NCBI GenBank assembly: GCA_026421135.1
Contig: JAPKCR010000170.1
Location: 1-5,968, forward strand
Source of the DNA: Sulfitobacter sp.
Lineage (GTDB): Bacteria > Pseudomonadota > Alphaproteobacteria > Rhodobacterales > Rhodobacteraceae
Direction of reading: 5' to 3'
Length of the DNA stretch: 5,968 nucleotides
Part shown: positions 1 through 5,019 of the stretch, piece after piece
Position numbering within the stretch: position 1 is the first letter of the stretch
How the letters are laid out: every line of letters begins with the position of its first letter
Notes under the pieces: generated by a model
What the model was told of the DNA's origin: nothing
The model's input: the letters and a program-made list of their open reading frames with translations, nothing else
Database searches by the model: none
Program-made: the position numbers and the translations under genes

Positions 1-40
1 CTCGCGTTGCCAAATCCACCACAAAATAAGGTGAAGCATA

Positions 41-80
41 GGATTGGGGCGAAAACGTCACAAATGCATTTATCCAATCC
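41..80. repeat. 7-bp inverted repeat in the left intergenic region
   Basis: GGATTGG at 41-47 is the exact reverse complement of CCAATCC at 74-80, with 26 bases between the arms. The surrounding 1-170 stretch is AT-rich and has no frame that reads like a gene. A frame ending in TAA at 27-29 and a minus-strand frame opening at 39 both run off the left edge and are too short to judge. The repeat could be an operator or chance; there is no T-tract to suggest a terminator. Confidence 0.25.
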
Positions 81-172
81 GTACTTTTTCTGAAAGATTG
101 TTTCCAATGCCCTATCGTCGCCCAAAAGCCTTTGCATATTGATCCCTAACGAATGAGCAGACGCCAGAGAGC

Positions 173-179
173 GAAGGGA
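173..179 (+). promoter_or_regulatory. Ribosome binding site of the 47-residue basic protein
   Basis: GAAGGGA lies 7 bases upstream of the ATG at 187. It is a good Shine-Dalgarno match at normal spacing, and it is the main reason to accept a gene this short. No convincing -35/-10 pair was found further upstream. Confidence 0.55.
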
Positions 180-186
180 TACGATC

Positions 187-330
187 ATGAAAATCAAGAC
201 ACGTTTTATTAAGTCCGTTGTAGAAACTGCAGCCAAAGACACTACCGTGATGCCTTGGGCACGTGGCACACGTCGCGCTGCATTCATTACAAAGCGCAGT
301 GCACCTGAGTCGGTTCGCAAGTCCGCCTAA
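187..330 (+). CDS. Small basic protein of 47 residues, function unknown
   Basis: An ATG-to-TAA frame encodes 47 residues with a strongly basic composition: 12 Lys/Arg against 3 Asp/Glu. The centre carries MPWARGTRRAAF (residues 22-33), and the N-terminus is MKIKTRFIKSV. From memory this resembles short uncharacterised proteins seen across Rhodobacteraceae with a similar 'MPW-RG-RR-AFI-KR' core, but that could not be verified here. There is no signal peptide or membrane segment. The positive charge would suit binding of nucleic acid, ribosome or an acidic partner, which is speculation. The Shine-Dalgarno at 173-179 supports the start. Its stop overlaps by a few bases the 3' end of a possible minus-strand gene, and a small stem-loop (335-347) follows the stop. 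I am fairly confident it is a gene but do not know its role. Confidence 0.65.
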   Translation: MKIKTRFIKSVVETAAKDTTVMPWARGTRRAAFITKRSAPESVRKSA

Positions 331-587
331 ATTTGGCAGTTGCTGCCCGACCAGAGTATTTTCACCTTGGTCGGTGCGGGGTCGTCAATCGTTGTGGACG
401 GGCCGGATTGCCACCCAATCAAGATGAAGCAGTTCAGACCTTTGCCGACGCCTGATGATACAACTAAAGGCGTTTCAATCACCACTTCAGATGCTTCACC
501 ATCTAGCCCCCGGGGGCCAGAAACATGTGATATCGCATCCAAAAGTGATAACATGGCATCGAACCCTGTCTCTTCGATTGTAATCAA
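327..587 (-). CDS. Possible small hypothetical protein, 86 codons, TTG start
   Basis: A minus-strand frame opens at a TTG (585-587) and ends at a TAG (327-329). On the minus strand, AAAGGGGG precedes the TTG with 8 bases between, a strong Shine-Dalgarno. The protein would begin MITIEETGFDAML, has a balanced mixture of hydrophobic and charged residues, and includes a hydrophobic stretch near CFILIGW (residues 53-59). The frame stays open upstream of the TTG for 14 more codons to a stop, but contains no ATG or GTG, so the frame may also be the remnant of a longer gene. The opposite strand is open over nearly the same interval (340-591), but that product is rich in Ser, Pro and Thr, as antisense frames tend to be. 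Third-position GC did not separate the two strands. I do not recognise a family. If this is not a gene, 331-657 is simply an intergenic stretch. Confidence 0.35.
   Translation of the reverse strand: MITIEETGFDAMLSLLDAISHVSGPRGLDGEASEVVIETPLVVSSGVGKGLNCFILIGWQSGPSTTIDDPAPTKVKILWSGSNCQI
335..347. terminator. Small stem-loop after the 47-residue protein gene
   Basis: GGCAG and CTGCC pair around a TTG loop, 5 bases after the TAA at 328-330. There is no T-run on either strand, so it is at best a weak terminator or a 3'-end stabilising hairpin. A second 7-bp pairing follows (CCGACCA 347-353 with TGGTCGG 368-374, 14-base loop), also without a T-run. Confidence 0.2.
506..517. repeat. 12-bp GC palindrome
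   Basis: GCCCCCGGGGGC is a perfect 12-bp palindrome inside the doubtful minus-strand frame, where it would encode part of the Ser-Gly-Pro-Arg-Gly-Leu run. It is the most GC-rich spot in an otherwise AT-leaning stretch. No function is evident. Confidence 0.3.
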
Positions 588-657
588 ATAAATTTCCCCC
601 TTTAATGGCCCGCGAGCGCAAGGACGTTATGCCGCGTCGCTACCGCGAGAGCTTTGA

Positions 658-1341
658 ATGCAGAATGAACACCCAAGCCTGAGCTACGAGATTGTTGCAA
701 TGCGCACCGATGGGTCCGTGTTTATCGGGCAAAACCGTGCGCCCGCCCTTCCGCTGTTCGAAAATGCATTTTCGGCCTTTGCGCATGGATCACCCGTATT
801 GACGACCCACGGTGCCGTCGCCGTAGAAGACCTGCATCCCGGGGACAAGGTTGTGACCGGCGACGGCAATGCAGTGCCTTTGGTTTGGATCGGCTCAAGC
901 TCGTTTGTGCCAGCTAACACGGGCCATCGCACGCCTTTGGTGCGCATCATGGCCGACAGCCTTGGTGCCGGACGTCCTTCAGGTTTTCTTACGTTTGGGC
1001 CGACGGCACGGATTTTGCATACCCCCCTGCACTTGAGGGGTGACGGCTTGAAAAAGGATTTCCTAACGCTGATGCGCGATCTGGTCGATGGGGTGAATAT
1101 CATCGAGATTGCACCGCCAACGCCCGTTCGGCTGTATCATTTGTGTCTGGCGCAGCATGCAACCATTTTCGTTGGCGGCCTGCCAGTTGAATCATTTCAT
1201 CCAGGCCTGGACTTTATGCGCGATCTCCCGATCAGGTACCGCGACCAGTTCTTGGGCATGTTCCCGCACATCCAGAATGCCTACGACTTTGGCGCGATGT
1301 GCTATCCTCGTGCGCCGGCCAAATCAAACGCTACACTGTAA
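658..1341 (+). CDS. Hint-domain protein, probably not self-processing
   Basis: The 227-residue product matches the compact Hint-domain (Hint_2 type) proteins common in Rhodobacteraceae. The Hint fold spans about residues 38-183. Visible landmarks are FAHGSPVLTTHG (41-52), VEDLHPGDKVVTGDG (56-70), VWIGS (76-80), the DGVNIIE strand (144-150), YHLCL (160-164) and VESFHPG (177-183). Residues 184-227 form the usual short tail (FPHIQNAYDFGAMC). In active intein or hedgehog Hint domains the first residue is Cys or Ser in a CFxxGT-like motif. Here the aligned residue is Ala40, and the usual SPxHR-like motif reads GPTARIL (114-120) without its His. Autocatalytic cleavage is therefore unlikely and the domain may be purely structural. 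The ATG at 658 is forced, because TGA precedes it directly in frame. A weak GAGAG ribosome site sits 6 bases upstream. There is no signal peptide. The gene converges on the Lrp-type gene. The family is fairly sure; the cellular role is unknown. Confidence 0.85.
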   Translation: MQNEHPSLSYEIVAMRTDGSVFIGQNRAPALPLFENAFSAFAHGSPVLTTHGAVAVEDLHPGDKVVTGDGNAVPLVWIGSSSFVPANTGHRTPLVRIMADSLGAGRPSGFLTFGPTARILHTPLHLRGDGLKKDFLTLMRDLVDGVNIIEIAPPTPVRLYHLCLAQHATIFVGGLPVESFHPGLDFMRDLPIRYRDQFLGMFPHIQNAYDFGAMCYPRAPAKSNATL

Positions 1342-1354
1342 GGCACGTTCCTAA

Positions 1355-1855
1355 CTAGGCGTTGGTACTTAGTCTTTCTTCTAACACATCAAAAGGCACG
1401 CCGGGTTCGTCCTTGGCGGGTCTGATGACAAGGCTCGTTTTAACGCTAGCGACATTTGGTGTGGTCAACAGTTGCCCAGTAAGAAAGCTTTGGAAGCCGG
1501 ACAAATCCGGTGCCACACATTTGAGGATGAAATCCACCTCGCCGTTCAGCATGTGGCATTCGCGCACAAGCGGCCAACCGCGACATTTCTCCTCGAATGC
1601 AGTCAAGTCCGATTCGGCTTGGCTCGCAAGTCCCACCATTGCGAACACCTGCACTTCGAAACCTAGATCACGAGCATTCACATCCGCATGATAACCCCGG
1701 ATGAAACCACTTTCTTCTAGTGTACGCACGCGGCGCAAACACGGAGGTGCAGAAATACCGACACGTTTTGCAAGCTCAACGTTTGTCATTCGACCGTCTG
1801 CCTGCAATTCGGCTAAAATTTTCCGATCAATCGGATCAAGCCGCGCTCCTGCCAT
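1355..1855 (-). CDS. Lrp/AsnC-family transcriptional regulator
   Basis: The 166-residue protein has the two-domain layout and usual length of the feast/famine Lrp/AsnC family. The N-terminal winged helix-turn-helix covers about residues 4-60, starting LDPIDRKILAELQADGRM. The recognition part is VELAKRVGISAPPCLRRVRTLEESGFI (26-52). A RAM (ligand-binding, oligomerising) domain spans about 68-147 and includes the GEVDFILK segment (105-112), which corresponds to the conserved glycine-containing ligand loop. Such proteins form dimers to octamers on DNA and respond to amino acids or related metabolites; the ligand here cannot be read from the sequence. The ATG at 1853-1855 has GGGGG 4 bases upstream on the minus strand. 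The gene is divergent from trxB, and its own promoter region contains inverted repeats, which fits autoregulation and possible control of trxB (inference). Its 3' end is 13 bp from the convergent Hint gene, with no obvious terminator between them. Confidence 0.93.
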   Translation of the reverse strand: MAGARLDPIDRKILAELQADGRMTNVELAKRVGISAPPCLRRVRTLEESGFIRGYHADVNARDLGFEVQVFAMVGLASQAESDLTAFEEKCRGWPLVRECHMLNGEVDFILKCVAPDLSGFQSFLTGQLLTTPNVASVKTSLVIRPAKDEPGVPFDVLEERLSTNA

Positions 1856-1875
1856 AATACCCCCAGTTATTTTCC

Positions 1876-1933
1876 GATTGTTATAGCACCCATGCGGTCA
1901 GACGCAATATTCTTTCGCGACCGCGCAACAATC
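1876..1933. repeat. Two nested inverted repeats in the lrp-type promoter
   Basis: The outer arms GATTGTT (1876-1882) and AACAATC (1927-1933) are exact reverse complements. The inner arms GCGGTC (1894-1899) and GACCGC (1919-1924) are as well. The two dyads are not centred on the same base: midpoints lie at about 1904.5 and 1909. Together they span the -35/-10 of the minus-strand regulator gene, where an autoregulating Lrp/AsnC oligomer would be expected to bind. Function is inferred from position only. Confidence 0.4.
1880..1907 (-). promoter_or_regulatory. Likely promoter of the Lrp/AsnC-type gene
   Basis: On the minus strand TTGCGT (1902-1907) and TATAAC (1880-1885) are separated by 16 bases. 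The -10 matches the consensus at five of six positions and the -35 at three. Transcription would begin near 1873, giving a leader of about 20 bases ahead of the ATG at 1855, which fits the position of the ribosome binding site. Confidence 0.45.
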
Positions 1934-1985
1934 TGTGTTTGGTGTATTCGCTGTTTTTCTAGCAACAGGTTAACAGAGCCAACAG

Positions 1986-1996
1986 ACATCAGATGT
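1986..1996. repeat. Short dyad upstream of trxB
   Basis: ACATCAGATGT is a palindrome with 5-bp arms around a central A. It lies about 25 bp upstream of the proposed trxB -35 element, a plausible place for an activator or for the divergent regulator. The arms are short, so chance is possible. Confidence 0.25.
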
Positions 1997-2011
1997 TGTT
2001 GAAAGATGGGG

Positions 2012-2040
2012 TTTAAGGCCCCCCTTGCCATCGCTATATT
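2012..2040 (+). promoter_or_regulatory. Candidate promoter of trxB
   Basis: TATATT (2035-2040) matches the -10 consensus at five of six positions. With a 17-base spacer, the -35 would be TTTAAG (2012-2017), which is poor at three of six. That -35 lies in the middle of GGGGTTTAAGGCCCC (2008-2022). Transcription would start near 2047, about 32 bases before the ATG. The weak -35 suggests a need for an activator if this promoter is used. Confidence 0.3.
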
Positions 2041-2078
2041 GCATCGAACAATTTTATCACTCTATCCGGGGGGCTATC

Positions 2079-3083
2079 ATGGCCGAGACACGCAGAACCA
2101 AGCTTTTGATCATTGGCTCAGGCCCCGCGGGGTACACCGCCGGGGTTTATGGCAGCCGCGCAATGCTGAACCCGATCCTTGTCCAAGGAATCGAACCGGG
2201 TGGCCAGCTGACCACAACAACCGAGGTCGAAAACTGGCCCGGTGATAGCGAGGTTCAAGGCCCCGACCTGATGATCCGTATGCAAGAGCACGCAGCGGCC
2301 ATGGGCACGGAAATCATCGGCGATATTATCAACGATCTTGATCTGTCCAGCAGACCCTTTCACGCGAAAGGCGACAGCGGCACCACCTATATTGCGGATG
2401 CCGTTATCCTTGCGACAGGTGCCCGCGCCAAATGGCTGGGTCTTGAATCCGAAGAGAAGTTCAAAGGCTTCGGTGTGTCTGCTTGTGCGACATGCGACGG
2501 CTTTTTCTATCGCAATCAAGAGATTGTGGTCATCGGTGGCGGCAATACTGCAGTTGAAGAAGCGCTGTTTTTGACGAACTTCGCCTCAAAGGTGACGCTG
2601 ATCCACCGCCGCGATGAGCTGCGCGCGGAAAAGATCCTGATCAACCGCCTAGAAAAGAACCCAAAAATCGTCCCAATGTGGTTTCACCAACTGGACGAGG
2701 TGTACGGCACCGATACCCCGCTTGGGGTCGAGGGCGTCAAGGTAAAGCACGTCGAAACCGGAGAAATTACAGACATCCCGGCCAAGGGCGTTTTTGTTGC
2801 CATTGGTCACGCGCCAGCGAACGAACTGGTCAAGGATGTGCTGGAAACTCACATGGGCGGCTATGTTGTCACTAAACCAGACAGCACTGAAACATCTATT
2901 CCTGGTGTGTTTGCGGCAGGCGACCTGACTGACCACAAATACCGGCAGGCCGTGACCAGTGCAGGAATGGGCTGTATGGCGGCACTCGAGGCTGAACGCT
3001 TCCTTGCCGAAGCCGGAGATGACGAAGGCAAAGACACATCATTGCCGCTAGGGTATGGTGCCGAAGTAAAAGAAAGCGTCTAA
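2079..3083 (+). CDS. trxB: Thioredoxin-disulfide reductase (TrxB)
   Basis: A cytoplasmic FAD enzyme that uses NADPH to reduce oxidised thioredoxin, feeding ribonucleotide reductase, PAPS reductase and disulfide repair. The 334-residue product shows every hallmark of the low-molecular-weight type. These are the FAD-binding GSGPAG (13-18), [15 protein letters not shown] (41-55), ATGA (112-115), the redox-active CATC (Cys136 and Cys139), the NADPH-binding [10 protein letters not shown] (153-162) with HRRDELRA (176-183), and the second FAD motif [10 protein letters not shown] (276-285). The last 24 or so residues form a loose acidic tail beyond the core fold. The ATG at 2079 is preferred: GGGGGG stands 5 bases upstream, and the protein then begins [15 protein letters not shown] as expected. 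An earlier in-frame TTG at 2025 would add 18 residues without such a site. It is divergent from the Lrp/AsnC-type gene and followed by a strong hairpin. Confidence 0.97.
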   Translation: MAETRRTKLLIIGSGPAGYTAGVYGSRAMLNPILVQGIEPGGQLTTTTEVENWPGDSEVQGPDLMIRMQEHAAAMGTEIIGDIINDLDLSSRPFHAKGDSGTTYIADAVILATGARAKWLGLESEEKFKGFGVSACATCDGFFYRNQEIVVIGGGNTAVEEALFLTNFASKVTLIHRRDELRAEKILINRLEKNPKIVPMWFHQLDEVYGTDTPLGVEGVKVKHVETGEITDIPAKGVFVAIGHAPANELVKDVLETHMGGYVVTKPDSTETSIPGVFAAGDLTDHKYRQAVTSAGMGCMAALEAERFLAEAGDDEGKDTSLPLGYGAEVKESV

Positions 3084-3101
3084 CATTTGGGTTCGCTGTG
3101 A

Positions 3102-3134
3102 TTTGTTGGGAAAGAATTACCCTTTCCCAACAAA
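3102..3134 (+). terminator. 13-bp perfect hairpin downstream of trxB
   Basis: TTTGTTGGGAAAG (3102-3114) pairs perfectly with CTTTCCCAACAAA (3122-3134) around a 7-base loop, beginning 18 bases after the trxB stop. It is the strongest hairpin I found in the window. No T-run follows on the plus strand; the bases after the stem are AAGCATG. It may terminate trxB transcription without a classic U-tract, or protect the 3' end of the message. The stem is long enough that chance is unlikely. Confidence 0.55.
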
Positions 3135-3178
3135 AAGCATGTCATTGTCCGTAATTTGCCCAAAATAGGACGCAAGCC

Positions 3179-3209
3179 TTGATTACTTTAATCCTGTGGG
3201 TTTAAACCC
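3179..3209 (+). promoter_or_regulatory. Candidate sat promoter with overlapping 12-bp palindrome
   Basis: TTGATT (3179-3184) and TTTAAA (3201-3206), 16 bases apart, each match the -35 and -10 consensus at four of six positions. The -10 is the centre of the perfect palindrome GGGTTTAAACCC (3198-3209). A regulator bound there would compete with RNA polymerase, as expected for a repressible sulfate-assimilation gene. The assignment is by eye. The ATG is about 40 bases downstream, and another 10-bp palindrome, AATTTAAATT (3227-3236), lies in the leader. Confidence 0.3.
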
Positions 3210-3250
3210 CGCAAAACTGCCGATTGAATTTAAATTATTGCGAGACCCTC

Positions 3251-4966
3251 ATGCAGACGCCAAACCTAGCCCCGATCCCCGAACTCTTTGTCTCATACGA
3301 TTCGGCGCAAAAGCTGAAGATTGAGGCAGGCGAGCTGGTTAGCCACGATCTGACCCCACGCCAGATTTGCGATCTTGAGCTATTGATGAACGGAGGGTTC
3401 AACCCACTTAAAGGGTTCTTGACCGAAGAAGACTATAACGGCGTTGTCGAAAACATGCGCTTGGCCGATGGCTCGCTTTGGCCGATGCCGATCAACCTCG
3501 ATGTGTCTGACAAATTCGCTGAAGGACTTGAGATTGGCCAAGACATTGCTCTGCGCGATCAAGAGGGCGTCATCCTTGCCATCATGACCGTTACCGACCG
3601 CTGGACGCCGAACAAGGCGAACGAGGCGGAAAAAGTGTTCGGTGCCGATGACAGCGCGCACCCTGCCGTGAACTACCTGCACAACACCGCCGGCAACGTC
3701 TATCTCGGCGGTCCGATTACGGGCATCCAACAGCCTGTTCACTATGATTTCAAGGCGCGTCGCGACACGCCTAACGAACTGCGCACCTATTTCCGCAAGA
3801 TGGGCTGGCGCAAGGTTGTGGCCTTCCAAACCCGCAACCCGTTGCATCGCGCGCATCAGGAACTGACCTTTCGCGCCGCCCGCGAAGCGCAGGCGAACCT
3901 GTTGATCCATCCCGTTGTTGGCCTGACCAAACCGGGCGATGTAGATCACTTTACTCGCGTGCGCTGCTATGAGGCTGTGCTGAACAAATACCCGGCCGCC
4001 ACCACATCGATGAGCCTGCTGAACCTTGCCATGCGCATGGCCGGCCCCCGCGAGGCGGTCTGGCACGGTCTGATCCGGAAGAACCATGGCTGTACCCATT
4101 TCATCGTTGGACGCGATCACGCAGGCCCCGGCAACAACTCAAAAGGCGAAGATTTCTATGGCCCCTATGATGCGCAGGACCTGTTCCGCGAGCATCAAGA
4201 GGAAATGGGCATCGAAATGGTCGATTTCAAACACATGGTCTGGGTCGCAGAGCGCGCCCAATACGAGGCCGTGGATGAAATCAAAGACAAAGATGATGTC
4301 ACCATCCTGAATATTTCCGGCACAGAACTGCGCCGCCGTCTGCAAGAGGGTCTTGAGATCCCTGAATGGTTCTCGTTCCCCGAGGTCGTCGCCGAACTGC
4401 GCCGCACCCGTCCGCCACGGAACAAGCAAGGCTTTACAGTTTTCTTCACAGGCTTCTCAGGGTCGGGTAAATCCACGATCGCGAATGCTTTGATGGTCAA
4501 GTTGATGGAAATGGGCGGCCGTCCGGTGACGCTGCTTGACGGCGACATCGTGCGCAAAAACCTGTCGTCGGAACTGGGCTTTAGCAAAGAGCACCGCGAC
4601 CTGAACATTCGTCGCATCGGCTATGTCGCAAGCGAGATCACCAAGAATGGCGGGATTGCGATCTGTGCGCCGATTGCGCCCTACGCCACCACCCGCCGCG
4701 CGGTTCGCGAAGACGTCGAAGAGTTCGGCGCTTTCGTGGAAATCCACGTCGCAACATCGATCGAGGAATGCGAACGCCGCGACCGCAAAGGTCTGTATAA
4801 GCTGGCCCGCGAAGGCAAGATCAAGGAATTCACAGGCATCTCCGACCCATACGATGTACCTGAATCCCCCGAATTGGCCGTAGAGACAGAAAATGTCGAT
4901 GTGGACAACTGCGCCCACCAAGTGCTTTTGAAGCTTGAAAGCATGGGGCTGATTTCTAATAACTGA
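3251..4966 (+). CDS. Bifunctional sulfate adenylyltransferase / adenylylsulfate kinase
   Basis: The enzyme first makes APS and pyrophosphate from sulfate and ATP, then phosphorylates APS to PAPS, in the cytoplasm. The 571-residue product has an N-terminal PUA-like and catalytic sulfurylase part (about 1-390) with QTRNPLHRAH (193-202) and GRDHAGPG (287-294), and ISGTELRRRL (355-364) near its end. The C-terminal APS kinase (about 393-571) shows the P-loop GFSGSGKST (401-409), LLDGD (428-432), RRIGYVASEI (454-463), the lid-like CAPIAPYATTRRAVRE (472-487) and SDPYDVPESPEL (531-541). All key motifs are intact, so both activities are expected. The Ser found in E. coli CysC at the ISP motif is Ala475 here. 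The ATG at 3251 gives MQTPNLAPIPELFVSY; a TTG at 3224 would add nine unlikely residues. The ribosome site (GCGAG, 6 bases upstream) is weak. The kinase fusion points to PAPS production rather than dissimilatory sulfur oxidation. Confidence 0.96.
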   Translation: MQTPNLAPIPELFVSYDSAQKLKIEAGELVSHDLTPRQICDLELLMNGGFNPLKGFLTEEDYNGVVENMRLADGSLWPMPINLDVSDKFAEGLEIGQDIALRDQEGVILAIMTVTDRWTPNKANEAEKVFGADDSAHPAVNYLHNTAGNVYLGGPITGIQQPVHYDFKARRDTPNELRTYFRKMGWRKVVAFQTRNPLHRAHQELTFRAAREAQANLLIHPVVGLTKPGDVDHFTRVRCYEAVLNKYPAATTSMSLLNLAMRMAGPREAVWHGLIRKNHGCTHFIVGRDHAGPGNNSKGEDFYGPYDAQDLFREHQEEMGIEMVDFKHMVWVAERAQYEAVDEIKDKDDVTILNISGTELRRRLQEGLEIPEWFSFPEVVAELRRTRPPRNKQGFTVFFTGFSGSGKSTIANALMVKLMEMGGRPVTLLDGDIVRKNLSSELGFSKEHRDLNIRRIGYVASEITKNGGIAICAPIAPYATTRRAVREDVEEFGAFVEIHVATSIEECERRDRKGLYKLAREGKIKEFTGISDPYDVPESPELAVETENVDVDNCAHQVLLKLESMGLISNN

Positions 4967-5008
4967 CCTTTTGGGGGCAGAGATGTATTCCCAAACGGCG
5001 AATCCTCG

Positions 5009-5014
5009 AAAGGA
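5009..5014 (+). promoter_or_regulatory. Ribosome binding site that sets the GTG start of the GT10 gene
   Basis: AAAGGA stands 5 bases before the GTG at 5020. The frame stays open upstream to a stop at 4960-4962 but has no ATG or other GTG, so this site decides the start. Confidence 0.6.
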
Positions 5015-5019
5015 TCAAA

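Noticed and set aside
1..39. Ends of neighbouring genes at the left edge (plus frame ending at 29, minus frame opening at 39)
   Set aside because: Each has only 8-13 codons in the window and the minus frame lacks a ribosome site, so neither can be supported.
684..1103. Minus-strand frame of 139 codons opposite the Hint gene
   Set aside because: It is antisense to the clear Hint domain, rich in Pro, Ser and Arg, and has no family resemblance.
1342..1354. Bidirectional terminator between the convergent Hint and Lrp-type genes
   Set aside because: The gap is 13 bp and neither it nor the flanking ends forms a stable hairpin with a T-run.
2025..2078. Upstream TTG start for trxB adding 18 residues
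   Set aside because: The ATG at 2079 has a GGGGGG ribosome site at good spacing and gives the usual TrxB N-terminus, while the extension would include the likely transcription start.
3224..3250. TTG start for sat adding nine residues
   Set aside because: The ATG at 3251 gives the expected N-terminus, and the extra residues look like AT-rich leader rather than protein.
3380..4120. Long minus-strand frame of 246 codons opposite the sulfurylase domain
   Set aside because: It lies wholly antisense to a strongly conserved enzyme with intact motifs, and its product is rich in Arg, His and Val with no recognisable domain. It reflects the codon bias of the true gene.
4970..4995. Possible terminator between sat and the GT10 gene (TTTGGG with CCCAAA)
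   Set aside because: The stem is only 6 bp with a 14-base loop and no T-run, too weak to call.
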